Shown here: one piece after another, positions 1 through 11,520 of the stretch | Position numbering within the stretch: position 1 is the stretch's first letter | Layout: each line of letters starts with the position of its first letter | Source: Leptasterias polaris | Lineage: Eukaryota; Echinodermata; Asteroidea; Forcipulatida; Asteriidae | Length of the DNA: 64,000 nucleotides | Assembly: GCA_037783415.1 (NCBI GenBank) | Contig: JAZGTN010000015.1 | Span: forward strand, 7,637,001-7,701,000 | Direction: 5' to 3' | The notes under the pieces: model-generated | Seen by the model: the letters and a program-made list of their open reading frames with translations, nothing else | Databases searched by the model: none | What the model was told of the DNA's origin: nothing | Translations under genes and position numbers: made by a program

Positions 1-2193
1 GTGGTGCCCTATGATAGGTTTTGTAATCTCTATATTATGGTGAAAATGGGTCTTAGGTTTTGAATGAGACTCGTAAGAGTAATTAAACACAAACTTCCTT
101 TAGACCAATTGAAGTTGTTTCTAGCGTGGTCTAAAGGGGAGCCCATCCCATAGAACTAGTTGTATTATTCAAATACCATTCTTTCTTCGGAAAGACTAGA
201 GAATGAATCATTCTTTAAGATTGGTTAAAAAATTGTTTTAATCCAAGACATCATCCACCCTCAAAATCGTAAAAAAATAACTTTGTAGTGTAGGACCCTC
301 TACCCCTTGTGTACTTCAGTTTTTTGACGCAATTGCGCGATTTTTTTGAATGCGTCTTGGAAGTTTACCGTCGCTTATTTTCTTAATATAGGGCCCCGTT
401 TGCTCATTTATTTTTTTATGAAGTAATAAAACATTCATTAACACTTCAGTACAACAACATTTTAAAATGCGGCACCTAAAACCCAAGAAATTTGCAAAAC
501 CTGAGAGGTTCAAGTAGTTTAAATTCGGCAATAAATCTTGGTCTAAAAGATACACAATTTTACAGTTATCACTTGCATTTTAAAAATATCCATTTGAATG
601 TTGACCCAATTTTTTTCTGATATCAACAAAACAGTAGAATAAATCAAATTTGCATTTTAGTACAAAATATTGTAACAAACCAACTTTTTAAACCATTTTA
701 GTGATTTTTGTGGTCTAAAGGTGAGCCTGTCCTGCCATATTTCCAATTGCTACATCCGACAAACAAGAAACAAAACAAAACCCACTTCAACCAAATTGTT
801 GTATGATCATCAAATCTTCATCCTCTATTGGACAACTTTTGCCACACATTTTAAGGTTAGATTATAGTTATTTCAAAAATTGTGCTGCTCGCGCTCATTT
901 TCGAGAGTTTCGAGACACTGGCTCAATTTCACTGCAAGAGGGCTCACTTTTTGTACTAACGGTTTCACCTTGGAAATGCACATAGGCCGTTGTCAGGGTC
1001 GCTCGATCAATAAAACGTACAATACGTGATTGAAGACGAGTTTTCCTCAAGTACTTTTAATAATATCAAATAAAATCCAACAAATTCCCTAAAGTCTGTT
1101 TATTTGAGCTGTATTAGATAGGTAAGTTTTTTTTTTTAAGATAATTATTTTAAATTATTCCCTCCACATATCCCAACGTCTTTTGGGGTCTAAGGGTTAC
1201 AATTAATTATTTTCACTCTCTTTGCAATTTGATTGGCTAAAAGTTGTTATTAAATACCATCCGTTGTGGTTTATTATTAAATACCATTTAAAAAGTTTGA
1301 CAGCGGTTAAGTTGCTGATCAGCTCGGTCAAGTAAGTCAAATTATTCATACGTGTGTAAATGTAAAGTTCAGAATGTTATTTTTTAGAGGACATTCAAGA
1401 GATTCATGAGTCAATGTTTGGCGAGCAGCTAAATCTATGTAAGCCTGTGGTAATTGGTTGTAAGCCTTTGGTATTAATGAGCAGTTTGGGAAGTAAAAGC
1501 AATGATGATGCAAGTACAAAATGTGCAATGTGTACATTCCACTTTATTATTTAATCCTTGAACTTCAAATTGGATTTAAGCAGGAAGACTATCATGCCTG
1601 CTAGTTAAAAAGATCAATGGGGGATTTCCCTTATAAAGCAGAGCAAAAAGCTGCACAAAATTTATCTGTTGCCTACTCAAAAATTATCATTAGCATTCAG
1701 TTTGAATAAAACATGTTTAGTCTGTTTTTTCCTATTGTTTAGTCTGAATATTTTGCTAGGCAAAATTGCTGGGTGAAATCATTCGCTGTACTATTCGGGG
1801 CATGTTCCCTTACTTAAACAACTATTTACAAAAGTATTGATACTTTAGAAATTTCCTCTAGAAATTTCCTGAGATTTGAAGCACACCATGCCCCATATTG
1901 ATCACCAAATGAAGTTATCTACTGCTACTAGATAGTGGGGTTGAGTTGTTCTGAATGCATGCTTTCACAACACTGTAGGGTAAAAAATATAGAGATATTA
2001 ACTAAGAGAACTTGTTTTTTTCTTCAAATTTTTATTAATTTTGTGGTTACTATTACTCCTTGAACATGTAGAAATTTGGGGATTCCATACGCAAGTTCCA
2101 TTAAATAATACTACATACTGATTAGAAAGTTTAATATTATTAACATTTTTATTACAATTTCAATTTAAAAAGGGAAAGAGCTAAGAGAGCATC
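1..2193. other. No gene recognised; AT-rich spacer
   Basis: Only short open frames occur here, without recognisable motifs. The stretch is AT-rich with many poly-T and poly-A runs. The phrase 'taaataccat' recurs near 170, 1250 and 1280, which suggests old repeat debris. No promoter for the downstream zinc-finger gene can be named with confidence. Confidence 0.5.
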
Positions 2194-5100
2194 ATGTCCA
2201 AGGTAAGTGTGAGTACTTTAGACAATGCCATGAAACTTTATATTGACAAACCATACAGTACATTACCAAGTTGTTTTGCCAACACAAATTTTCCCATGAT
2301 GTAGACATTAGTTACATCCAACATTTTTGTTTCAATAAAAATTTATTTGTCACCACTTAGTATCTTATATTTTTTTGTTTTTTTTCAAGATTGTTTGTGT
2401 CTCACTGCATCTATGTTGAAATCTAACAGTAGGTTAAAAAAAAGTATCTTCAAATAATTTTAAAAAGATAAATTACCTACAAATTTGTCGTGGACAAAAC
2501 TATTTATCTTCAAGCAAACCTGAATCCTCGATTCTGATTGGTCAATCCATAGCAACAAGAGTGTGATATTAACCCACATTTTTGGAAAGTGTTCCACAGC
2601 CCATTTCACACCCTGTTCCAACGCAATCTTATAATGCTATTTTTTCGTATTCATCGAATGCGTGTCAAGTTTGCTTGAAGATAAACTTGTTATCATACAC
2701 GCGCTTGTGAAATACCTAAAAGTTAAGCCCGTATGCGTCCCATTTCAAACTCGGCCTTCAGCCTCGTTTGATAAGGGATGCATAAGTGCCTTTTTCCGAA
2801 TTCCAGGAGCGTGTGTTTGCAATATTAAAAGTCCACAAAAATTACATTACATGTTACATGATTAATTTTGAACTAAGGTACAGAGATTATTGGAGGGGCT
2901 TTCAAACGGTGGAGGATGTGAGCAAAATCAAGAGGATGAAGACGAAGATGTAAACGAAGAGGTAGAAGATCGACAAAGCAATGAGAATGAAACCGATGAC
3001 AGCATGGACGAGGGAGAAGTGGAAGAATTAGACCCTGGAGAAGGAGTAGATGAAGATGAAGATGAAGGAGAAGGAGAAGGAGAAGGAGAAGGAGAAGGAG
3101 AAGGAGAAGGAGAAGGAGTAGATGAAGATGAAGAAGTAGATGAAGACATAGAGGAAGGAGATGAAGAAGAAGAGGAAGAGGTAGAAAAGATGGACGAGGT
3201 AGACGAGTCAAGGGAGAAAAAGTCGACCAGCAGAAAGCAGAAAGGTCCTGTCAACATTGTTATGCCTAGTGAAAGGCGCCTCGAGATGGCAAGAAAATAC
3301 AAAAGTCAGAGAAAGTCCTCAAGCAAACCAGTAAGACTAAACAATTTTTTATTTCATTGTACCAATTATTTTTTTCTAGTAGACACATACAACTTTCTCT
3401 GACCTGTGTCAACTCTTCTTTGAAATCTTTAAGAACTTGAGAAAACAATAGATCCCTGTACTGAAGACGTCACAGTTTGCTTACTTCATTGCTTAGGGGT
3501 TTTAACTGGGTACCACTGCATTCCTGACAGTTGAGCAGAGACGTTGTTTCCAATTCTTCTGCAAAGTGATAAACAAACTTTGATGTTATCAGTACTAAGG
3601 TCTAATGAAGTGACAAAGTGGGCGTTTTGGTTACTTTGCATTTCTTTATGTGGTGTAATTTAAATCTTTACAATTAATTTTTTACAAGAAAGAAAACAAA
3701 TTAAGCACTGAGGTGAATTCAATGAAATTTTGTATGATAAACCCTCAACATTGTTTTCAATAATTTACTCATTGAATTTTGGGAATGTCCAATTGAAGCA
3801 TTACCTTTAACTTCATTGTTACATTTTTGTACCATGCCAGATATGTGTGGCAGTGTGTCCCCCAAAGTGTGACATACTTTAACACACTATTTTCCTCTTG
3901 TACAGAAGTACCCCATAAAATCCTCTAAAGAATAGGATTCCAAGGAAACAATTGACACAATAGGGAAGGTGGGGGGACACACAATACACATAATACACAT
4001 TTTTGTAAAGTGTTCCAAAGACACATATTAATTGCTACTACTGATCATTTTCCTAAATAACTTTTTCCAAATTTGTATTTTCTGCTATTTTTAGTCAAAG
4101 CGAGTAGCCAGGAAATGTCCCCTGTGCCCCGATAACGAAGTTCTCTTTCTGGCACAGCACCTCCGAAGATTTCATAAGATTTTGGACCAGCAAAAACGAA
4201 TGAAAGTGATTGGACAATCTAGAAAAGTGTAAGTACATGCTTTGTATGCCCTTTAAAGAGAGGTTACATCATTTGCAGTCATCTAAACGAATTACTCTTA
4301 AGTTACTACAAAAAACTTACTTGACTGAAATACATATTGTTCCCTAGTATCCAGGGAAAATGTTTCTTCAGTTGATATTTCATTTTAGAGAAAAATGCAA
4401 TTTTGTGTCATTTTGAAGTGATGGCCGGTCGACCACCGTTTGACTGTGTGAGTTTTAATACAAGGTCTGTATGTAAACAGGTCGATTGAACCATTTTTCA
4501 TACTAAATCCTACCCAACAAACCCACATTTTATGGAAAAATACAAGATTTACCATTGTTGAAGTGTCGCTTTTATAGGCAAAATTATCTTCCTCAAACAA
4601 AATGCCTCAACAAAATCTGTCACGAAGGCGACATAAAAAAAAAAGAGTATTCAATCATTTCTGGTAACCTTGGGTTCCCAAGTACATTAAATTCTCGCCA
4701 GACATACACAGTCACTAACTAAACAGAATGTTTGTGCCTGCATTTTTATGAAATTTAGATCCAATAGTGAGCCCAAAATAAAGTTTAATCAGACAGACTA
4801 ATTAATGTCTATGAGATCTTTACATGTCCTTGCTTTTATTTTCTAACAGATTGCCTATATCAAAACCCCAAAAGGAAGGTTGTAGACACTATGAGAGACG
4901 TGTAGCAGATTGCCCAGTCGCCGGATGCTATGGGAAAGGTTACAAAAGGATTGACACTCATTTGTGGTACAAGCATGAACTAGATGTAAGTAACCCCTCC
5001 TCCAATGTCTCCCTTCCGTTTTCAAGCTCATCCGACGAACTGCAGTCAACCTAAGCCCAGGGTTCTGCCCAGGATTTGTTTAGTGCCGAATTTTTTTTTT

Positions 5101-7546
5101 TCCTAGTACAGTCAAGTCAATTTCCTTTCGATCGTGCATGGAGTGGTTACACACGTGCGCCTGCAGCTGGGCCTTGGATGTAGGCCCTTAGTGCGCGCAC
5201 GCCTTTACCGCCATGGGAAAACAATTTACAGCATCTATAGCATGGTGCTTACTCTGCAGTTCATTTCCGTTGTATTAAACGCTGTAGAATAGGGTTCGCA
5301 ACATGATGAAACTGGTATCATGTTATTCCAAGCATAAAGCTATAACAGCGAGACTGGAAACCATTGCAAAATCAATGCGGGTTTCGTGCGTTGGATATAT
5401 TGTACATCGTACACAGGCGGGAGGAATGCTCGATCCTGGATCATTAAAATAGACTCAAACCAAAAAAGTAGGCTACTCGAAACTTTGAATAAAACTGTTT
5501 ACTGGTAAATAATTTGTTTTACACGTTGTTCAAAATATTTTGAAGGAAATGGGGGAAAAAAAAGGGAAAATGTGTGGTGGTCGGAAAAAGAAAAAATTCT
5601 GCGATTGCCGGTCGGGGAATCATGAGTGCCGGTCGGGTTTTCCGGCACCGACCACCGTGGGCAGAACCCTGTAAGCCATTGCAACCTTTCCCCTTCAGAG
5701 ACCAGAGTGCTTCCCTCTGGTATGAACATTGTCCTTTACTGCATTTCCACACCCTAAAACCGACCACTCCATCTCTCAATTACAAGATATATTGATGTGA
5801 TAACATTAGCACTTACCAATCCTTGCGCATTGTTTCAGAGGGATTCAGCAGAATACAAACATTACATGAGCCTGGTGAAGAAGACCAAACAGAGCATCAC
5901 CAGCAGTTCCAACAACATGAGCACCCATGAAATTGAGTCGGATGAGGAAAATGAAAAAGAGAATGATGGTAAATACACCTTTTTATATATAAATAAAATT
6001 ATATACTGATTCAAAAGATTATTTAACATGGCAAAACCTTTTTTGTTTTGATTTGAGCAGGAAAATATAGAATCAAAATTATACAGAAAAATGAATTAAA
6101 AAATTAATAAAAGCAACCTGGCAACAAATGTAAACAGTGCCGCGTACTCAGTGCTTAGTTCAGATGGTTTCATAAATTAAAATGCTTCTAGGCCCCCATA
6201 ACAGGGGCAACACTATTACAATGTTGTTTGAGGAGCCTACAGTACTTTGTTTGAAATGGTGCATCATACACATAGAATAAAAGAATAAATAACACTTGTG
6301 GCAGAGTATAATAAACCATACACAAAGGGAGCCTTTATATTATACACTTAACATTTTTCAAAATGTAGCCGGGAAAATGTAGCCCGAGCTGAACACAATC
6401 TCAGTGAACTCAAACCATACTTGGTGAACAAAATATTTGATAGACTTTAAGGAGGTTGTCACCCCCATTGAAAATACATCAAGTGTTTACTGTAATTCAT
6501 TAATGCACAATTACGTGTCTTTGTTTACGTAGTGTAGTAGTGGATCAATATGGGTATAACAATATATGTTTTAAACATTTCTATTCATCATGAAGTTCTC
6601 AACATGTTTCAGTGAAAGGAGAAAGCATGCATGGTTTTTATCTTCAAACAAACTTGAATCAATGATTCTGATTGGTGGATCCATAGCAACAAGCATGTGA
6701 AACCTATTGCACGGCCAACATCAAATAATGTTCTATAGCGCACTGTTCTTACTTTGTGTATTGCTATTTAAAGCTATGCGTAAAGATTGCTTGAAAATAA
6801 TTTTGTTATTACGGGAATTCAGAAAAATATAGTGGAACTGCATCCCATATCCAACAAGGCTAACATGGCACAAATATACCCTATATTTGTCTGCCCTTGT
6901 GTGATAACTAATATTATCTTCAAGCAGGCCTGAATATTCGATTCTGATTGGTCGATCCATAGCAACAAGGAGTGTGATATAAACTTATTATTGCACGGCC
7001 CACATCACACCCTGCGTATTGTGTGTTCTTTACTGCGCGTCAAGTTTGCTTGAAGTTAGTTATCACACGCGCGCTCGTGGAATACGGAAAAAATAGCCGT
7101 CGGCCTCGTTGCATATGGGACGCAGAAGCGCTATATTTTTCCATATACCACTCGCGCTTGTGTGATAACTTATAACATCTTCAAGCAGGCCTGAATATTC
7201 AATTTGTCGATCCATAGCAACAAGGAGTGTGATATAAACTTATCACCCCCTGCGTATTGTGTGTTCTAACTGCACACCAAGTTTGCTTGAAGATAAACAT
7301 GTTCGTTGGATATGGGATGCAGAAGCGCTACATTTTGTCAGTATTCCACGAGCGCTTGTGTGATAACTTATAGTATGTTTTTATTGCTTGTTTTAAATAA
7401 CCAAAACTCCTCCAGCTGACCATTCATTATTTCTAAATTGTCATTTTAAAACATAATGAAACAGTTTACCTCTTTGTTTCCATCTTTAAGAGTGTCTACT
7501 AGATCAATTCGAAGAGTACCTCATTGTGAAGAACGGGTCAGGATGA
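2194..7546 (+). CDS. C2H2 zinc-finger protein with acidic N-terminus (six exons)
   Basis: Proposed exons are 2194-2202, 2884-3330, 4095-4228, 4850-4985, 5839-5968 and 7491-7546. They join in frame to 303 residues (912 nt with stop). The first exon is only ATG TCC AAG before a gtaagt donor, so it is the weakest call. Exon 2 encodes a Glu/Asp-rich stretch with an in-frame GGAGAA hexamer run (Gly-Glu repeats) and ends in a basic patch. Exon 3 holds a CX2C-X10-H-X4-H finger (CPLC...HLRRFH). Exon 4 holds a CX4C-X10-H-X4-H finger (CPVAGC...HLWYKH). Exons 5 and 6 encode a Ser/Glu-rich linker and the motif LDQFEEYL. Fingers and motif resemble transposon-related zinc-finger proteins of marine invertebrates whose LxxFExYL segment precedes a tyrosine-recombinase-like core; no core is present here. 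The likely role is nucleic-acid binding in the nucleus. A frameshift in the last exon may truncate it. Confidence 0.6.
2504..2686. repeat. Foldback element, ATCTTCAAGC family, copy 1
   Basis: Begins with 'tatcttcaagcaaacctgaa' and ends with 'ttgcttgaagataaac', which are inverted. The inner phrase 'attctgattggtc.atccatagcaacaag' recurs in three more copies at 6.6-7.3 kb. This is MITE-like structure in intron 1 of the zinc-finger gene. Confidence 0.55.
2884..3330 (+). CDS. Zinc-finger gene exon 2: acidic, Gly-Glu repeat exon
   Basis: Open for 149 codons between a 'tacag' acceptor and a gtaaga donor, phase 0 at both ends. Residues run from RLLEGLSNGGG through Asp/Glu-rich sequence to a basic end (ERRLEMARKYKSQRKSSSKP). 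The GGAGAA microsatellite at about 3064-3118 is in frame, so length changes would alter only the number of Gly-Glu pairs. The Leu- and Ser-rich frames on the opposite strand are shadows of this composition. Confidence 0.6.
3331..4094 (+). other. Intron 2 of zinc-finger gene
   Basis: GT...AG intron, AT-rich, with no coding sequence recognised. Confidence 0.5.
4095..4228 (+). CDS. Zinc-finger gene exon 3: first C2H2 finger
   Basis: Between a 'ttttag' acceptor and a gtaagt donor; phase 0 in, phase 2 out. It encodes CPLC, ten residues, then HLRRFH, a full C2H2 finger, followed by a basic segment. At 44 codons plus two bases it is too short to show as a long open frame. Confidence 0.6.
4850..4985 (+). 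CDS. Zinc-finger gene exon 4: second C2H2 finger
   Basis: Acceptor 'ttctaacag', donor gtaagt. It completes a Val codon with exon 3 and encodes CPVAGC, ten residues, then HLWYKH. It ends in phase 0 after HELD. Confidence 0.6.
4986..5838 (+). other. Intron 4 of zinc-finger gene
   Basis: No gene seen. Contains 'cctttaccgccatgggaaaa' near 5200, weakly like the foldback ends at 32.8 and 44.9 kb, and the phrase 'cggtcgggttttccggcaccgacc' near 5630, which is partly self-complementary. Confidence 0.4.
5839..5968 (+). CDS. Zinc-finger gene exon 5: Ser/Glu-rich linker
   Basis: Acceptor 'gtttcag', donor gtaaat. Encodes RDSAEYKHYMSLVKKTKQ and then a Ser/Asn-rich and Asp/Glu-rich tail (ESDEENEKEND). Phase 0 in, phase 1 out. 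Confidence 0.5.
5969..7490. repeat. Intron 5 with three more ATCTTCAAGC foldbacks
   Basis: Copies at about 6637-6802, 6914-7055 and 7175-7293 share the 'ATCTTCAAGC...GCTTGAAGAT' ends and the inner phrase 'gatccatagcaacaa'. Each is linked to the next by GCGC-rich text such as 'cgcgcttgtgtgataac', so the copies may be tandem or nested insertions of one MITE family. Confidence 0.55.
7491..7546 (+). CDS. Zinc-finger gene last exon with probable frameshift
   Basis: Acceptor 'catctttaag'. The phase from exon 5 gives ECLLDQFEEYLIVKNGSG and then TGA. If one base is skipped near 7538, the frame continues as QDDPTARAAARQHRRQ and on to a stop near 7696, which reads like a genuine helical, basic continuation. 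A one-base insertion, an unseen splice or a consensus error may therefore hide a longer C-terminus. Confidence 0.5.
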
Positions 7547-7728
7547 TCCCACAGCCAGAGCAGCTGCCAGACAGCATAGGAGGCAGATACAAACTTGCCA
7601 AGCTAGGCTCCACCTTTCGGATGCAAGTGAATTGATAAGAGACAGCGTACCTCAAAAGTATAACTCAAGAATAAGCTATTCCAAAAAAATAAAAAAATAA
7701 TAAGTTTTAATAGTTATAGAATAAAAGT

Positions 7729-7885
7729 GTGATGACCCGGTCTTCACTGCGTGGAAATGACAGGGTTTGTTGGTGGCTGGCTGCTGTTAATGGACCAAGC
7801 CGAGGTTCATCAAAAGCAGCCAGCCACCAACCCCGATTATAATCACGCAGTGAAGGCTGGGGCTTCACACCGTTATTGCCATAAA
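7729..7885. repeat. Imperfect palindrome, about 155 bp
   Basis: Left arm 'cggtcttcactgcgtg' and 'ttggtggctggctgct' face right arm 'agcagccagccaccaa' and 'cacgcagtgaaggctgg'. A small foldback element; no coding content. Confidence 0.6.
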
Positions 7886-9200
7886 TAATCACCCTTGACG
7901 AAAAAGGGGTAACAATCATGGAATGTGTGATTTTTTTTTCTCCGATATATTTTCATTGCTTGACACCTACATGTAATCTCTTTGGCTCAGTCTTTATCGC
8001 ACGGCCACGACCCTGCCGGTTTTAAATGGACGGTTAAGACCGAGTCACCACTCTTTTTGAAGAACCAGACTGTGAGCTTTGAAAATTAACAATACCATAT
8101 ATGGAAATAATTTGGTTTGTGTTTGGCTTTATGCTTAGCATTATTTTGATTTCATGTGCCTACCAGCTCCTTAAATTGATACACATATGCGTGGTATGCG
8201 CATGCACCAAAATCTATTGCCAAGCTCGACAAAAACAAAACATGCACACAAAGAAGACAGTTGGTTTTATAGTTACCTGCACATTTTGCCGGTCTTTATA
8301 TTAAGCCTTCGTGAGGCATGGGCACGTCGATCAACGTGCCGTCGGTCTCGATGTTTGATGAGAAGCGAACCAATTTCGATCTTTTTCAGATTGAGTTTAA
8401 AGTCGGTTATTAAACGTCATACATATTACTAAAAAGGGTGGACATCTCAGTGAGAACTCTTCTGTTCGTTGTTTACCATCAAACCATCAGACGGGCAAAA
8501 GGGAAATCACTGTACGTTTAACTTCGCACGAGTTTTTAGCGATAAACTCATCGTACTCAACTTTTGCACAGAGATTACAACATTATAATCGTATGCATCT
8601 GGTCAAAACTAGGAAATGAAGCACACCGTCCTACTCGTACCCCCCCCCCCCCCACTTTCAATAGAGAGGTTTCGCAAGCGTACGGATACGGATACAGATA
8701 CGATATCCGTATCCGTTCACGTTAGATGCGCGTCAGATTTTGTTTCGCAATCATAGAGTTATGTGTCAGGCCTAGGCCAAAGTATAGACACACATTGGCA
8801 TAGGTTTTACGAGCAAAACAAATCCAAAAACATTTTGTGTATGTTCTTGTTACATTCGAGAATTTGATTGAATAGTATTTTTGTTTAACTGTTCGCTTTC
8901 GGACCCCCACGTTAAACGCGTGTAAAGAAAGTTTCCGGCAAGTATGTCAAAACAGAGACGACTGTTTATACTGCATTTTCCCCATATTTTGCTTACAAAT
9001 GATAAACACACTTCTATCTGTGTCATGAATGACACCTTTAAAAGCAATACCGGGGCAAATGTTTTTAATTTAGCGCAAAAATACAACTAAAAACAGCAAA
9101 ACGGTATCCGTTTTTAACGTACGTGTATGAGCTCCCGTATCCGTTGTCAACGCGCACGCAAAACACGGAAGCCACGGTTACGCGTCACGTGAACGTGCAG
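7886..9200. other. No gene recognised; poly-C run and GGATAC repeats
   Basis: An open frame from 8101 starts with a hydrophobic stretch (IIWFVFGFMLSIILISCAYQ) but has no partner exon or motif, so it is not called a gene. A poly-C run lies near 8641. 'acggatacggatac' and 'gatatccgtatccgt' at 8676-8717 are self-complementary and reappear as 'cccgtatccgttg' near 9133, which suggests the ends of an old element. Confidence 0.35.
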
Positions 9201-9379
9201 AGCGGATAATCGCGATAAAAGTTGAGTGATAATGAACAATGTTTCGCACCAAAACTACATGTAGAAATACATTGGCATTGATATTACAAGAAACATTGCA
9301 CACCCTCAGATAATTAATCTAATATTTGAAAAACACGTTACTCCGGTTCACATAATTATAGTTTTTTTTTACAAAGTCA

Positions 9380-10160
9380 TACATTAGCTGAAAGGTTTTA
9401 ATGTACTGATTAGGATCTACACAAATGAAACCAGTTTAAACTTGGCTTCTTATTGTTCAAACCGGAGGTTGAAATTAAATTTTTCAAAAAATAGTAATTT
9501 CTCACTCACATTTGAGTTTTGTTTAATTCATACGTTATGGGGGAGGAATGTACCAACTTAAGAAACGACACACAAAATTGACCATTTAACCTTGACTTCC
9601 GGTTAAACAGGAGGATACAATTAATTATTTGTACAAATCATTGCTCCTAAACCATTTATTAAATTATATTATCTGTACGTCGTCAGATAAGGCTTTCAAA
9701 GCATTACTACCGCTATAATTTGTAACCTCATTGACATTGTCTTCCGGTTCAAACCGGAAGTTTACATTTTATATTTGAAAGAGTTATAACGTCTGAACCA
9801 TCATTGGATTATTTCAATTTATGCATCATCTGAAAGGTCTAAATAGACTTATCACGTACTACACAATATGCGACCCCGTTTGACCTTGACTACCGGTTAA
9901 AGTAGGACATTTATTAATAATGTTAAAAAAATAAACAGTTCTAATCCAAATGATAGATTTTTATCATCTATACGTCATAAGAAAGAACTCAGAAGACTCG
10001 GAGTGTGACCTCGGGCTCATTTGACATTACCTTCCGGTTCAAAACGGAAGCTGAAACTTTATTTGAAAAAAATCAAAACTTCTGAACCAAATATTGGATT
10101 TTTACAATCCATCCATCATTTATAAGGTCTTAATAAACTTATCACGCGCTACACAAAATG
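9380..10160. repeat. Imperfect tandem repeats around CCGGTT/CCGGAAG motifs
   Basis: Phrases such as 'ttccggttcaaaccggaagt', 'ttgaccttgac..ccggtt' and 'cacgtactacacaa' recur with changes at about 9590, 9740, 9880, 10030 and 10140. A related block is in the inverted arms (near 22255 and 62715). This is a dispersed, internally repeated element of unknown class. Confidence 0.5.
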
Positions 10161-10592
10161 TGACCCCTATTTGAACATTTTCCACACTTCACTGAACAAA
10201 ATTAGGACAAATCCAGCCAATGCAATTCCACCTTCAATTGAGTTGGAGCATCGCATAAACAGAATATGATGACAGATTAAACTCAGAAATATTCTCTACA
10301 TTGATCAATGCCACACGTTTTTTACCCGCCAACTATTTGTTTTGTTATCATATCAATGTGAATACAAATAAATTGTATGTGCCATGTCGGACACATAAAT
10401 TAAATCCTTAAAAATTCGATGTGAAAAAGCATTTCTTGTGTTAAAGCCAATAATATTGTAAAGTTTCTGAACCTGCTATTTATATAGTTGGTATACTTTT
10501 AACAAGTGACCCAATGGCCGATGTGACCCTCCTGCAGCAACCACGAGACAAGCGAGACCAGCGAGACCAGCATTTCTCTCACCGTAATATTT

Positions 10593-11169
10593 ACTCTTTT
10601 AGCAAAAAGATATGGGACTAATATCCACTCTCATTTTAAGCAGGCTTCTATAAAAGACAAGATGCTCTTCGTGAACAGCGAAAGAGCTTCAGAGACATCC
10701 AATGATGACTCCTCAGCCTCGGTATCAATTTCTACCCCATCCATGTCATCAGTTTCGTCAGCTTCAAGCGAGATTGTGAAAACGTTATCGTCAACGAATG
10801 ATTCATCTTTGATTCGTAATATTTATTATCAACAGTTTGCCCGTTGACAGAGTCATCCTGAAATGTTGACGTGTACGACAAGGCCGCTGAAGAGGATGAC
10901 GATTGAGATGTAGAAGATAGTGAGGGCTGATATGACGAAAAAGACGTATCCAAAGATGAATCATTCGTTGACGATAACGTTTTCACAATCTCGCTTGAAG
11001 CTGACGAAACTGATGACATGGATGGGGTAGAAATTGATACCGAGGCTGAGGAGTCATCATTGGATGTCCCTGAAGCTCTTTCGCTGTTCACGAAGAGCAT
11101 CTTGTCTTTTATAGAAGCCTGCTTAAAATGAGAGTGGATATTACTCCCATATCTTTTTGCTAAAAGAGT
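10593..11169. repeat. Near-perfect palindrome with 219-bp arms
   Basis: Arms 10593-10811 and 10951-11169 are reverse complements with only two mismatches seen by eye (near 10618 and 10692). The spacer is 139 bp (10812-10950). Each arm carries the start of the same Ser-rich reading frame. Such identity means recent origin, gene conversion, or an assembly join at a hairpin. Confidence 0.85.
10732..11100 (-). CDS. Ser/Thr-rich hypothetical protein inside palindrome
   Basis: Reads 122 codons from an ATG in the right arm, through the spacer, into the left arm. It begins MLFVNSERASGTSNDD, has a central Ser-rich low-complexity region, and ends in frame with a basic tail encoded by the antisense of the opposite arm. 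No domain is recognised. The left arm has a matching ATG on the plus strand (10662-10847, 61 codons), so the palindrome duplicates a first coding segment in both directions. It may be a fragment of a multi-exon Ser-rich gene or a chance frame in a transposon. Function unknown. Confidence 0.3.
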   Translation of the reverse strand: MLFVNSERASGTSNDDSSASVSISTPSMSSVSSASSEIVKTLSSTNDSSLDTSFSSYQPSLSSTSQSSSSSAALSYTSTFQDDSVNGQTVDNKYYESKMNHSLTITFSQSRLKLTKLMTWMG

Positions 11170-11520
11170 CAGTTTTCAAAGCAACATTTGAAATAACGGG
11201 ACACTAAACTATGTACACCTTGATTTGGTGCCTTAACTGCATGGTAAAAGTTACATTCTATCGATTATTGTTGACATGAAAGTACGGTTTTCTTGTTGCG
11301 TTGAGCTAACAGAAAAAGGGTAAATGGAAGGTTTGTTACATATAGGAAGTTTAGAGGTTATTTAATTTGGTATTGTCCAATGCTTCCTTATTGATTAGTA
11401 AGTAGTAACCAGCTATTCATACACGAAGTATGTGGCACTCCCTGTTTAATAATTTAATAATAGCAAGCGTAATTTTTTTCAAGATAAAAATGCATCAAAT
11501 AACGTTTTGCTTCACCAGAT

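Noticed and set aside
2873..3302. Long Leu-rich and Ser-rich open frames on the minus strand
   Set aside because: They are the complement of the GGAGAA/GAAGAT acidic coding repeat on the plus strand; composition alone keeps them open.
8101..8304. 67-codon hydrophobic frame
   Set aside because: A single short hydrophobic stretch without motif, promoter or partner exon; random AT-rich sequence can give this.
10649..10656. TATAAAAG before the ATG in each palindrome arm
   Set aside because: It lies only six bases before the ATG, too close to place a transcription start between them.
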